Shown: in pieces, positions 53,687 to 62,234 of the stretch
How positions within the stretch are numbered: position 1 is the stretch's first letter
How the letters are laid out: each line of letters opens with the position of its first letter
Assembly (NCBI GenBank): GCA_021782915.1
Contig: JAJXUK010000004.1
Coordinates: 1-64,000 of the forward strand
Origin: Actinomycetes bacterium
GTDB taxonomy: Bacteria; Actinomycetota; Acidimicrobiia; Acidimicrobiales; RAAP-2
DNA: 64,000 nucleotides
Reading direction: 5' to 3'
Position numbers and translations under genes: made by a program
The notes under the pieces: model-generated
The model's database searches: none
The model's input: the letters and a program-made list of their open reading frames with translations, nothing else
What the model was told of the DNA's origin: nothing

Positions 53687-56600
53687 CCCACCGGCCCCGG
53701 CGGCTCCGAGCGCGGGCACCATCTCGTCGAGCACCGCGCGCAGCCGCGATGGGCCGACGGCGTCCGCCGAGAGCTCCAGGCGCACCTCGTGAGTGGACTC
53801 GTCGTAGGCGCGCGACCCGTACTGGCGCCGCAGGCGCAGCTGCTGAGACAGCGAGAGGCGCAGCGGACCGATGCGCACGACGGGCTTGGAGCGCACGCCC
53901 ACCTGGGCCGGCGCCACGCGCAAGGACGTGACGCCCCTCTCCAGGCACGCCAGACGCAGCGCGGCCAGCTCCAGCAGGCCGGTCGCGGCCCGCGGCAGCG
54001 GGCCGTAGCGGTCCTGCCACTCCGCACCCAGGTCGGCCAGCTCGTCGTAGCTCGACAGGCTCGCCAGGCGTCGGTACGCCTCGAGTCGCGCGTCGTCGGC
54101 CTCCACGTAGTCCTTGGGCAGGTGGGCCTCACCCGGCACCTCCAGGGTGACCGCGGCGACGTGGGGCACGCTCAGGCCCTTGGCGTCAGCCACCGCCTCG
54201 GCGACCAACTGGACGTAGAGGTCGTAGCCCACCGCGGCCACCGGACCGGATTGGTCGTGGCCCAGCAGGTTGCCCGCCCCGCGGATCTCCAGGTCCCGCA
54301 TGGCGATCTTGAACCCGCTGCCGAGAGCGGTGTTGTCCCCGATGGTTCGCAGCCGTTCGTAGGCGGTCTCGGAAAGAACCTGGTCCGCGGGGTGAAACAG
54401 ATACGCATAGGCGCGCTGGCTGGCCCGGCCGACCCGACCGCGCAGCTGGTGCAGCTGGCCCAGGCCGAGCCGATCAGCTCGGTCGACGATGAGAGTGTTC
54501 ACACTCGGCAGGTCGATGCCCGACTCGACGATGGTCGTGCACACGAGCACGTCGAAGCGCCGTTCCCAGAAGTCGATCATCACCCTCTCGAGGGTCCCCT
54601 CGTCCATCTGGCCGTGCGCGATGGCGATACGCGCATCGGGTACCAGCTGAGCGAGGCGCCGGGCGACCTGGTCGATGTCCGAGACCCGGTTGTGAACGAA
54701 GAAGACCTGACCCTCGCGCAGCAACTCGCGTCGGATCGCCTCGACGACCGCCGCCTCGGAGTACTCCCCGACGTGGGTCAGGATCGGGCGACGGTCCGAC
54801 GGTGGCGTCGCCACCATCGACAGATCGCGGATGCCGGCGAAGGCCATCTCGAGGGTCCGCGGAATCGGGCTGGCACTCAGAGTCAGCACATCCACTCCCA
54901 CGGCACGTTCTTTGATCGCCTCCTTGTGCGCGACGCCGAAGCGCTGCTCCTCGTCCACCACGAGCAGACCGAGGTTCTTGAACCTGACCGTCTCACTGAG
55001 CAGGCGATGGGTGCCGACCACCACGTCGACACTGCCGTCGGCCAGGCCCCGCACGGTCGCGGCGGCCTCAGCGTCATCCACGAAGCGACTCAGCAGCGCG
55101 ACGCGCACCGGGAAGCCCGCGAAGCGCTCACGCAGCGTCGCGTAGTGCTGGCTGGCCAGCAGGGTGGTGGGCACGAGCAGGGCGGCCTGGAAGTTGTCCT
55201 GGACGGCCTTGAAGATCGCGCGCAGCGCGATCTCGGTCTTGCCGAAGCCGACGTCCGCGCAGACCAGGCGGTCCATGGGCCGCGGCGCCTCCATGTCCGC
55301 CTTCACGTCGAGGATCGCCTGGGCCTGGTCGGCGGTGAGGGTGTAGGGAAAGAGCGCCTCCATCTCGGCCTGCCAGGCGGTGTCCGGGGCGAAGGCGTGC
55401 CCGGGCGCGTGAGCGCGCTGCCGGTACAGCTCGACGAGCTCCTGGGCGACCAGAAAGGCCGCCGCCGAGGCCTTGGCTCGCGTGCGCTGCCACTCGGCTC
55501 CACCCATGCGTGACAGGGAGGGCGCGTCGGCGCCGGAGTACGGGGTGAGCGCGTCGATCTGCTCGGTCGGCCAGTAGCTGCGCCCGTCCCTGAACTCCAG
55601 GATCAGATAGTCACGCACCGTGCCGTTCAGGCTGCGCGTCGTCGTGCCGGCGAAGCGCGCCACCCCGTGCTGGCGGTGCACGACGTAGCTGCCCACCGAC
55701 AGGTCGTCGAAGAAGCCGTCGACGGTTCTCGCGCGCACCCGAGCCGCGCGGTGCGTCGTGCGTCGTCCGGTCAGGTCCGACTCGCTCCACACGACCACGT
55801 CGGCCTCGTCAAAGCTGAATCCGGCCGGCAGCGAGCTGACCACGACGCTGAGACGTGTCTGCAGGGCTCGACTCGCGTCGCTGGTGACCTCGAGGCCCTC
55901 CGCGCGCAGTTGCTCTGCCATGCGCTCGACCGCGGCGGCGTTCGTCGTCAGCACGACCCCGCGCCGCGAGCGCGGCCAGGTGCGCACGTGGGCCGCGATG
56001 CGCGACGGGTCACCCTGGACCACCGGCGGCGAGGTCACGAGCATCTCGCTGGCCGGGCTCTCGCCCAGGAGCAATGCGCCCTCGAAGTTGAGGTGCGACT
56101 CGTGCAGCAGTGGCACGTCGTGCGCTCCCCAGGTCGCGCCGACCACGTCGGCCAGTTCTCGCTCCTCGTCCACCAGCTCGCTCAGGCGGCTCTGGACCCG
56201 CTCGGGCTCCACGAGCACGAGAGTGCTCGCGCCGAGCTCGTCGAGCAGGGTGCGCCGCGGGGAAAGCCCGAGCATCATCCAGCTCTCCATGCCATCGAAG
56301 AGCTCGCCGTCGCCCAGTCGCTCGAGCACGCTGCGAGCCCACGGCGCCTCCTCGATCAGCCCGCGCAGGCGCGTGCGCTCGGCGAGGTCGGGCACCCACT
56401 CTCGCACCGTGGCCAGCACCGCGACGTCCACGTCGTGCTCGGAACGCTGGGTCGCGACGTCAAAGACGGTCAGGCGCTCCACGTCGTCGCCGAAGAAATC
56501 GAGGCGCACGGGCTCCTCGGACTGACTGGGCCAAACGTCGACGATGCCCCCGCGCACGGCGAGCTCACCTCGGTGCTCCACCAGGGACTCACGTCGATAC

Positions 56601-57061
56601 CCACAGCCAACGAGTCGCCCGATGAGCTCATCACGCCCCAGGGACTCTCCTCGGCGCACCACGGCGGGCTCGACCGGCCCGCCCGGGGCCAGGACCTGGG
56701 AGATCGAGCGAGCCGAGGCCACCACGACGCGGGGACCTTCTCCACGCCCCAGGCGCCAGCGCAAGAGGCTCCGTCGCCCCATGTCGGCCAGGTCGGGGCT
56801 GACCCGCTCAAGCGGGTGGATGTCCCAGGCCGGCCACAGGGCCACGGCCGGCTCGCCGAGGTAGGCCTCCAGGGCCCGACTCAGGGTCTCCGCGTCACTC
56901 GAACTCGGCACGACCACCACGACCCGCTCGTGCTCCAGGGCGAGCGCACCGACGGCCAAGGGCGTCGCGTAGCTCGACGGCGTCAGGGCGCCCCGGGACA
57001 CCAGGCGGCGCACGTCGGGGGCGACGCGCTCGAGAACCCGAGCGAGTGTCGCCTCAGCCAC
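53684..57061 (-). CDS. mfd: Transcription-repair coupling factor Mfd
   Basis: A 1125-residue DNA translocase that removes stalled RNA polymerase and recruits UvrA. Domains in order: UvrB-like N-terminal region, RNA polymerase-interacting Tudor-like domain (SVGSYVVHRQHGVARFAG at ~465), superfamily 2 motor with Walker A VCADVGFGKTEIALR, DEEQRFGVAHKE (motif II), SASPIPRTLEMA, then the RecG-like TRG segment (GLGQLHQLRGRVGRASQRAYAYL) and the C-terminal regulatory domain. GTG 57061 overlaps pth by 8 bases; an ATG at 57091 is the alternative. Confidence 0.96.
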   Translation of the reverse strand: MAEATLARVLERVAPDVRRLVSRGALTPSSYATPLAVGALALEHERVVVVVPSSSDAETLSRALEAYLGEPAVALWPAWDIHPLERVSPDLADMGRRSLLRWRLGRGEGPRVVVASARSISQVLAPGGPVEPAVVRRGESLGRDELIGRLVGCGYRRESLVEHRGELAVRGGIVDVWPSQSEEPVRLDFFGDDVERLTVFDVATQRSEHDVDVAVLATVREWVPDLAERTRLRGLIEEAPWARSVLERLGDGELFDGMESWMMLGLSPRRTLLDELGASTLVLVEPERVQSRLSELVDEERELADVVGATWGAHDVPLLHESHLNFEGALLLGESPASEMLVTSPPVVQGDPSRIAAHVRTWPRSRRGVVLTTNAAAVERMAEQLRAEGLEVTSDASRALQTRLSVVVSSLPAGFSFDEADVVVWSESDLTGRRTTHRAARVRARTVDGFFDDLSVGSYVVHRQHGVARFAGTTTRSLNGTVRDYLILEFRDGRSYWPTEQIDALTPYSGADAPSLSRMGGAEWQRTRAKASAAAFLVAQELVELYRQRAHAPGHAFAPDTAWQAEMEALFPYTLTADQAQAILDVKADMEAPRPMDRLVCADVGFGKTEIALRAIFKAVQDNFQAALLVPTTLLASQHYATLRERFAGFPVRVALLSRFVDDAEAAATVRGLADGSVDVVVGTHRLLSETVRFKNLGLLVVDEEQRFGVAHKEAIKERAVGVDVLTLSASPIPRTLEMAFAGIRDLSMVATPPSDRRPILTHVGEYSEAAVVEAIRRELLREGQVFFVHNRVSDIDQVARRLAQLVPDARIAIAHGQMDEGTLERVMIDFWERRFDVLVCTTIVESGIDLPSVNTLIVDRADRLGLGQLHQLRGRVGRASQRAYAYLFHPADQVLSETAYERLRTIGDNTALGSGFKIAMRDLEIRGAGNLLGHDQSGPVAAVGYDLYVQLVAEAVADAKGLSVPHVAAVTLEVPGEAHLPKDYVEADDARLEAYRRLASLSSYDELADLGAEWQDRYGPLPRAATGLLELAALRLACLERGVTSLRVAPAQVGVRSKPVVRIGPLRLSLSQQLRLRRQYGSRAYDESTHEVRLELSADAVGPSRLRAVLDEMVPALGAAGAGG

Positions 57062-57674
57062 GGGGCCCGTTGGCGCGTCGCTGGGCCTCATCGAAGCCGA
57101 GATCGATCAGCTCCTCGAGCACGTCGGCCGCGCGCGAGACGTTCTCGTCGCGCTCGAGGCGCCGCGCGCCGCGCAGGCTGCTCAAGACCCAGTCCGAGCC
57201 CTGGTCCTTGGAGGGCGGCTTGCCGATGCCGATGCGCAGTCGGGCGAAGTCCGTGCTCTTGATCACCCGGGCGATGGAGCGCAGGCCGTTGTGCCCGGCG
57301 AGGCCCCCACCCATCTTGAGCTGCACGCGCCCCGGCTCTAGATCGAGCTCGTCGTGCACCACCACCAGCTGGCTCGGGCTGGCCAGCGACGCGCGCCGCA
57401 GCAGCGGAACCAGCGCGGCTCCCGACTCATTCATGTAGGTCACGGGCACGGCCAGGGTCACCAGGCCCCCCGTCGAGTGCAGGCTGGCACTCTGGGCGCG
57501 CTGGCGACGCTGGGCGCTCAGGCTCACACCGCGGCGCTGAGCCAGGAGGCGCACGGCGTCACCGCCCACGTTGTGGCGAGAGTGCTCGTACTCCTCACCC
57601 GGATTGGCCAGGCCCACGATCAACAGCACGCTCGGGGTCCCGCGCCGCTGCGTCTGCGCCCGCGGCGCGGTCAC
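57054..57674 (-). CDS. pth: Peptidyl-tRNA hydrolase
   Basis: A 206-residue enzyme that frees tRNA from stalled peptidyl-tRNA. The catalytic His34 lies in SRHNVGG, with Asn82 in TYMNESG, Asp108 in VVHDELDL and Asn129 in GHNGLRS, the full active-site set. The N terminus has about 15 extra residues (TAPRAQTQRRGTPS). GTG 57674 is 2 bases past the rplY stop. The rplY-pth-mfd order is common in bacteria. Confidence 0.95.
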   Translation of the reverse strand: MTAPRAQTQRRGTPSVLLIVGLANPGEEYEHSRHNVGGDAVRLLAQRRGVSLSAQRRQRAQSASLHSTGGLVTLAVPVTYMNESGAALVPLLRRASLASPSQLVVVHDELDLEPGRVQLKMGGGLAGHNGLRSIARVIKSTDFARLRIGIGKPPSKDQGSDWVLSSLRGARRLERDENVSRAADVLEELIDLGFDEAQRRANGPRG

Positions 57675-57676
57675 GA

Positions 57677-58267
57677 CTAGACGGTCGGGCCGGCTCCGCC
57701 CGCCTTGGCGGTCCGCCCAGCGCGAGTGGTCACCACCGAGAGGGCCCGGTCGACCGCCGCCTCGACGCCCGCGGGCAGCACGACGTCGCCCACTCGAATG
57801 GCCCCACCCGGGCGCAGCGTGGAGATGTCCACGTCCACGTGGGTGGGGATCTGGTCCGGGCGAGTGCGGATCTGGAGCGAGAACAGCTGCTGGTCGAGCT
57901 CCCAGTCCGCGTGGCGCACCTCGACGGCGTCGCCGATCACGTGCAGGGGCACCTCGACCTCGACGGGCTCGTTCGGGTCCACGATCTGAAAGTCGATGTG
58001 CGCGACGGTGCCGCGAACGGGGTGGCGCTGGATCTCGCGCGCCATGACCGTGTACGTGGCGCCCGCGGCGTCCAGCTCAATGACCGTGTTCAGGCCGCGC
58101 TCGCCCGAGACGGCGCCGCGAAAGTCCTTCGCGTCGACCGCCACGGTCAGCGGCGCCATGTCCGCGCCGTAGATCACGGCCGGAATGGAGCCGGCCAGGC
58201 GCAGGCGGCGCGAGTTGCGCGTGCCCGCGGCGCGCTCGGTGGACGCGTGCAGGGTGGCCTCAGACAT
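57677..58267 (-). CDS. rplY: 50S ribosomal protein L25 (Ctc form)
   Basis: A 196-residue TL5/Ctc protein that binds 5S rRNA. The N-terminal L25 domain (TRNSRRLRLAGSIPAVIYG, REIQRHPVRGTVAHIDFQ) is followed by the C-terminal beta domain (VEVEVPLHVIGDAVEV, LPTHVDVDISTL-type). GGAGG is well placed before ATG 58267, so the longer frame to 58315 is rejected. It lies 81 bases after prs. Confidence 0.95.
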   Translation of the reverse strand: MSEATLHASTERAAGTRNSRRLRLAGSIPAVIYGADMAPLTVAVDAKDFRGAVSGERGLNTVIELDAAGATYTVMAREIQRHPVRGTVAHIDFQIVDPNEPVEVEVPLHVIGDAVEVRHADWELDQQLFSLQIRTRPDQIPTHVDVDISTLRPGGAIRVGDVVLPAGVEAAVDRALSVVTTRAGRTAKAGGAGPTV

Positions 58268-58348
58268 GGTGTTCCTCCAGTGAGTCTCGACCATAGGTCG
58301 AGCACAGGGCTTCAAGTCTAGTGCCTTGCGCGCACCCCCGGCGGGGCC

Positions 58349-59323
58349 CTACAGGAGGTTCTCGCCGCCGAAGATGTCCGACACCGAGGAGTCCTCGAAG
58401 ATGGCCGCGATGGCGTTGGCCACGATCGAGGCCACCGAGAGCACCTCGAGCTTCTCGAAGCGCCGCTCGGGCGGCAGCGGCAGCGTGTCGGTCACCACGA
58501 CGCGGCTGACCGGAGCGTTGAAGAGCCGCTCGATGGCCGGGGGCGAGAACACCGCGTGAGTGGCCATGACCCAGATCTCCTCGGCCCCGTGGGACTTGAG
58601 CAGGTCGCACGCGGCCACGATGGTGCCGGCCGTGTCGATCAGGTCATCGATGAGCACGCAGTGACGCCCGTGCACGTCGCCGACGATGTGGCGCGCCTCG
58701 GCGACGTTGGCGGTTCCCCGCGGACGAGTCTTGTGCACCAGGGCCAGGTCGCAGCCCAGGTGCTGGGCGTAGCGCTCGGCCACCTTGACCCGTCCGGCGT
58801 CCGGCGCCACCACGACCAGCTCGTGAGGGTCGGCGTTGGTCTTCAGGTAGTCCTCGAGCACGGGCGCGGCCACCAGGTGATCCACCGGGATGTCGAAGAA
58901 TCCCTGAATCTGGCCCGAGTGAAAGTCCACCGACAGCACCCGGTTGGCCCCGGCGGTCTGGAGCATGTCGGCGATCAGCTTGGCCGTGATGGGCTCGCGT
59001 CCGGCGCTCTTGCGGTCCTGGCGCGCGTAGCCGTAGTTCGGGATCACCGCGGTGATGGACTTGGCCGAGGCGCGCTTGGCCGCGTCAATCATGATGAGCT
59101 GCTCCATCACCGCGTCGTTGACCGGCGAGGAGTGCGTCTGGACGATGAAGACGTGCGCGCCGCGCACCGACTCATCGAAGCGGCAGTGGATCTCGCCGTT
59201 GGCGAACTCGCGCACGTTGGCCTCGGTCAGGCTGATGCCGAGCTTTCCGGCGATGTCACGGGCCAAGTCCGGGTGCGAGCGCCCCGTGACGATCACGAGG
59301 CGGCGTTTGGCGAGCGACTCCAC
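58349..59323 (-). CDS. prs: Ribose-phosphate pyrophosphokinase
   Basis: A 324-residue enzyme that makes PRPP from ribose-5-P and ATP. Conserved blocks: GRSHPDLARDIAGKLG, REFANGEIHCRFDESVRG, PNYGYARQDRKSAGREPITAK, the PRPP loop VLIDDLIDTAGT and a catalytic-flexible-loop region HKTRPRG. GTG 59323 follows TACGCT by 6 bases, so despite lying 27 bases after glmU it may have its own leaderless transcript. Confidence 0.96.
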   Translation of the reverse strand: MESLAKRRLVIVTGRSHPDLARDIAGKLGISLTEANVREFANGEIHCRFDESVRGAHVFIVQTHSSPVNDAVMEQLIMIDAAKRASAKSITAVIPNYGYARQDRKSAGREPITAKLIADMLQTAGANRVLSVDFHSGQIQGFFDIPVDHLVAAPVLEDYLKTNADPHELVVVAPDAGRVKVAERYAQHLGCDLALVHKTRPRGTANVAEARHIVGDVHGRHCVLIDDLIDTAGTIVAACDLLKSHGAEEIWVMATHAVFSPPAIERLFNAPVSRVVVTDTLPLPPERRFEKLEVLSVASIVANAIAAIFEDSSVSDIFGGENLL

Positions 59324-59329
59324 GGCGCC

Positions 59330-59335
59330 AGCGTA
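59330..59335 (-). promoter_or_regulatory. Leaderless-type promoter -10 for prs
   Basis: On the minus strand TACGCT, 6 bases, GTG 59323. Confidence 0.5.
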
Positions 59336-59350
59336 CAGGTCGGGACTGGC

Positions 59351-60433
59351 TCAGTCGGGCTGAGCCTCCACGCGCGCCCGGCTCGCGCCGTCTTCCACGA
59401 CCGCGCCTGGTCCGAGCACGACGTAGGGCGCCACGATGGCGCGCGCGCCGATACGCGCGCCGATGAGGGTCGTGGTGGCCACCTGGGCACCCTCGCCCAC
59501 CTGGGTGTCCTGCAGGTAGGCGTGCGGGCCGATCACCGCCGCAGCCCCGATGACACACGCGCCTCGCAGGACCGTGCCCGGCAGCAGCGACACGTCCGGC
59601 GAGAGCACCACGTCGGCGTCGACGTAGGTGTGCGCGGGATCCCACATCGACACGCCGCGCTGCAGCCAGCGCTCGTTGATCCGCCGTCGCATCTCGGTCT
59701 CCACGCTCGCCAGCTGGGCCCGATCGTTGACGCCGGTCACCTCGAGCGGGTTCTGCACCGTCAGGGCCGCCGCGACGTGGCCCGCTCCGCGCAGCACCCC
59801 CGGCAGGTCGCTCAGGTAGTACTCGTGTTGGACGTTCTGGCGCCCCACCCGGCGCAGGCCCGGCCCGAGCAGCTCGGCGCGCACCACCATGACCGCGGTG
59901 TTGACCTCGCGCACCTGGCGCTGCGAGGCGCTGGCGTCACGCTCCTCGACGATGCGCTCGAGCGAGCCGTCGGGCGAGCGCAGGACGCGACCGTATCCCG
60001 TGGGGTCCTCGAGCACCGCGCTGAGCACGGTGATGGCCGCTGCGCTGTCCTGATGGGCCCGGATGAGCTCATCGAGGGTCCCCGCGCGCAGCAGTGGTGC
60101 GTCCCCGGGCAGCACGAGCACGTCCGCGTCGGCCGCACCAATCACGTCAGCCACCGCCGGCAGCGCCGTGACCACGGCGTGTCCGGTGCCGAGCTGGTCC
60201 ACCTGCTCGACGAAGTAGAGCTCGTCACCGTGCCGATCCCGCAGCTCCTTTTCCACCCAGGTGGCGCCGTGGCCCACGACGACGATCGTGGCCTCCACCT
60301 GACTAGCCAGCGCGTCGATCACGTAGCTGACCATCGGACGTCCGCAGATGCGATGCAGCGGCTTGGGTCGCTTCGAGCGCATGCGCGTGCCCTCGCCCGC
60401 GGCCAGCACGACGGCGCACACCGGTCGATTCAC
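59351..60433 (-). CDS. glmU: GlmU-like uridylyltransferase lacking the acetyltransferase half
   Basis: A 360-residue protein; full GlmU is about 450-460. The N-terminal uridylyltransferase is complete: VLAAGEGTRMRSKRPKPLH, VEQVDQLGTGHAV, LVLPGDAPLL, EYYLSDLPGVL and VTGVNDRAQL. The left-handed beta-helix starts (MWDPAHTYVDADV, LLPGTVLRGACVIG) but ends after about five coils, before the acetyl-CoA and His/Tyr/Asn residues of the acetyltransferase site. No remnant follows, because prs begins 27 bases later. It likely makes UDP-GlcNAc from GlcNAc-1-P only. Confidence 0.88.
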   Translation of the reverse strand: MNRPVCAVVLAAGEGTRMRSKRPKPLHRICGRPMVSYVIDALASQVEATIVVVGHGATWVEKELRDRHGDELYFVEQVDQLGTGHAVVTALPAVADVIGAADADVLVLPGDAPLLRAGTLDELIRAHQDSAAAITVLSAVLEDPTGYGRVLRSPDGSLERIVEERDASASQRQVREVNTAVMVVRAELLGPGLRRVGRQNVQHEYYLSDLPGVLRGAGHVAAALTVQNPLEVTGVNDRAQLASVETEMRRRINERWLQRGVSMWDPAHTYVDADVVLSPDVSLLPGTVLRGACVIGAAAVIGPHAYLQDTQVGEGAQVATTTLIGARIGARAIVAPYVVLGPGAVVEDGASRARVEAQPD

Positions 60434-60440
60434 GCCACCA

Positions 60441-60446
60441 TCTCTA
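60441..60446 (-). promoter_or_regulatory. Probable leaderless-type promoter -10 for glmU
   Basis: On the minus strand TAGAGA (5 of 6 to TAnnnT), 7 bases, GTG 60433. Confidence 0.35.
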
Positions 60447-60458
60447 GCAGCCGGGCCC

Positions 60459-60464
60459 TACGAT
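60459..60464 (+). promoter_or_regulatory. Leaderless-type promoter -10 for the 60.5 kb hydrolase
   Basis: TACGAT, 7 bases, GTG 60472. This placement argues against the ATG inside the element at 60463. Confidence 0.45.
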
Positions 60465-60471
60465 GCCAAGC

Positions 60472-61359
60472 GTGGACGACTTCTCGTACGACGAGTTCGC
60501 CTACTTCTACGAGAACCTCGAGGAGTGGGACCTGACGGTTCGCGTGCCGAGCGTGCGCCGTTTCTTCGTCGCCGTCGACGGCCTGCGACAGCTCAGCGGG
60601 CTGGCCTGGGCCGAGGGCGAGCCCGAGCTCGTGCTGGTACACGGTGGCGCCCAGAACGCGCACACCTTCGACACGGTGGCCCTGGCCCTGCAGCGAGCAC
60701 TGTTGGCCCTGGACCTGCCCGGACATGGCCACTCCGATCCCAGCCCCTACGGCTCGTCCTCGCCGCGCGCGCACGCCCAGGACGTGGGCCGGGCCCTCGA
60801 GCAGCTGGTGAGCACGCCCCAGGTCCTGGTGGGCATGTCGCTCGGGGGGCTTACGAGCCTCATCGTCGCCCACGAACGGGCCCACCTCGTACGTCACCTC
60901 GTCCTGGTGGACATCACGCCCGGCGTCGACGCCCACAAGGCTCGCCGGGTGCTGGACTTCGTGAACGGCCCGGCCAGCTTCACCGACTTCGACGAGCTGC
61001 TCGCGCGCACCGTCGCGCACCACCCCTCGCGCTCGGTGAGCTCGCTGCGCCGCGGGATCCTGCACAACGCGCGACGTCGCGAGGATGGCAGCTGGGTCTG
61101 GCGCCACCAGCAGCACCCGGACGCCACCCTGGAGGCCCCGCCGAGCGGGGACCTCTGGGGCGTGCTCGAGGAGATCCGCGTGCCCGTGACCCTGGTGCGC
61201 GGCACGTGGGAGGGCTCGGTGGTCGACGACGAGGACGAGGCTCGCTTCCTCGAGGTCCAGCCGAGCGCCCGCGTCGTGCGCGTGGAGGCGGGGCACTCCG
61301 TGCAGGGCGACAATCCCCTGGCCCTGGCCTCGATTCTGAGCGAGCTGCTCGAGGGGTGA
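60472..61359 (+). CDS. Alpha/beta hydrolase
   Basis: A 295-residue cytosolic hydrolase. Oxyanion segment LVLVHGGAQNAHTF, LDLPGHGHSDP, nucleophile elbow VGMSLGGLTS, acid region TLVRGTWEG and final histidine VEAGHSVQGDNP. The cap domain is helical and basic (RSVSSLRRGILHNARRREDG). GTG 60472 is preferred because of the -10 spacing and because VDDFSYDEFAYFYENLEEWD then starts the protein. It is divergent from glmU and ends 2 bases before the tRNA-Gln gene on the other strand. The substrate is unknown. Confidence 0.85.
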   Translation: MDDFSYDEFAYFYENLEEWDLTVRVPSVRRFFVAVDGLRQLSGLAWAEGEPELVLVHGGAQNAHTFDTVALALQRALLALDLPGHGHSDPSPYGSSSPRAHAQDVGRALEQLVSTPQVLVGMSLGGLTSLIVAHERAHLVRHLVLVDITPGVDAHKARRVLDFVNGPASFTDFDELLARTVAHHPSRSVSSLRRGILHNARRREDGSWVWRHQQHPDATLEAPPSGDLWGVLEEIRVPVTLVRGTWEGSVVDDEDEARFLEVQPSARVVRVEAGHSVQGDNPLALASILSELLEG

Positions 61360-61361
61360 AG

Positions 61362-61434
61362 CTGGCGGGGGAGGGCTCGAACCTCCAACCTTCGGATCCA
61401 AAGTCCGCTGTTCTGCCGGTTGAACTACCCGCCA
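61362..61434 (-). tRNA. tRNA-Gln (anticodon UUG)
   Basis: On the minus strand: acceptor TGGCGGG/CCCGCCA, D arm with loop around CAACCGG, anticodon loop CTTTGGA (anticodon TTG), T arm GGAGG-TTCGAGC-CCTCC and discriminator G, as expected for glutamine. The CCA end is not encoded. 73 bases. Confidence 0.93.
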
Positions 61435-61450
61435 CCGCAGATCGAGCCCT

Positions 61451-61490
61451 GAACTTCGTAGATTCTTAGGCAACGACAGGCGTGACTTAA
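61451..61490 (+). promoter_or_regulatory. Candidate response-regulator binding site upstream of the two-component genes
   Basis: GAACTTC (61451-61457), TTCTTAGGCAACG (61463-61475) and CTTAA (61486-61490). Nearly the same arrangement occurs at 63573-63616 after the kinase gene. The CTTA cores are about 21 bases apart, two helical turns, which suits an OmpR-family dimer pair. A downstream -10 element TAGCCT lies at 61518-61523. Confidence 0.45.
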
Positions 61491-61538
61491 TACCGCGTAG
61501 CCACACTAGAGCCTGTCTAGCCTGGGCAAAGGACCGAC

Positions 61539-62234
61539 GTGAGCAGCACTCCGAACCACTACGTGGCCATCGTCGACGACGACGGCGCGATTCGCACGGC
61601 GCTGGGGCGCGCCCTGCGCATGGAGAACTACGACGTCGAACTCTTCGAGGACGGTCTCAGCGCTCTCAAGGCGGTCCAGCTGCGAGCCCCGGACGCGATC
61701 ATCCTGGACCTGCAACTGCCGGACATCGACGGTCTCGAGGTCTGCCGGCGCATCCGGCGCGCCGGGGACCTGACGCCGATCCTGATGTTGACGGCGCGCA
61801 ACGCCGTCAACGATCGCGTCGAGGGTCTGGACGTGGGCGCCGACGACTACCTGGTCAAACCCTTCGACCTGGCCGAGCTGCTGGCGCGCCTGCGCGCCCT
61901 GCTGCGCCGGCACAGTCCGAGTGAGGGCGACCTGGGCGTGCTGCGCTTCGAGGACCTGAGCCTGAACCCGCAGACGCGTGAGGTCCTGCGCGGCCCGCGC
62001 GCGATCAGTCTGACCAAGATCGAATTCGACCTGCTCGAGCTCTTCATGCACCACCCGCGCCAGGTCCTCACGCGCGACCAGATCCTGGACCTGGTCTGGG
62101 GCTACAACTTTGACTCGGGCACCAACTCGCTGGCGGTGTACATCGGGTACCTGCGCCGCAAGCTCGAAGAGTCCGGCGAGGCGCGCCTGATCCAGACGGT
62201 GCGTGGCGTCGGCTACGCGCTACGTCTGTCGTGA
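61539..62234 (+). CDS. OmpR/PhoB-family response regulator
   Basis: A 231-residue DNA-binding regulator. The receiver domain has Asp13/Asp14, phospho-acceptor Asp57 (IILDLQLPDIDG), Thr85 and Lys107 (YLVKPFD). The C-terminal winged helix is normal (LNPQTREVLRGPRAISLTKIEFDLLELFM, QVLTRDQILDLVWGYNFDSGTNSLAVYIGYLRRKL). It resembles MprA of mycobacteria. AAAGGA supports GTG 61539. The kinase gene overlaps its stop by 4 bases (GTGA). Confidence 0.94.
   Translation: MSSTPNHYVAIVDDDGAIRTALGRALRMENYDVELFEDGLSALKAVQLRAPDAIILDLQLPDIDGLEVCRRIRRAGDLTPILMLTARNAVNDRVEGLDVGADDYLVKPFDLAELLARLRALLRRHSPSEGDLGVLRFEDLSLNPQTREVLRGPRAISLTKIEFDLLELFMHHPRQVLTRDQILDLVWGYNFDSGTNSLAVYIGYLRRKLEESGEARLIQTVRGVGYALRLS

Noticed and set aside
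59336..59350. Frameshifted remainder of the GlmU acetyltransferase
   Set aside because: Only 27 bases separate glmU from prs and none of the three frames resembles the missing domain, so truncation is not a local frameshift visible here.
58556..60535. Plus-strand frame opposite prs and glmU
   Set aside because: Both minus-strand genes are certain; the plus frame has no recognisable domain.
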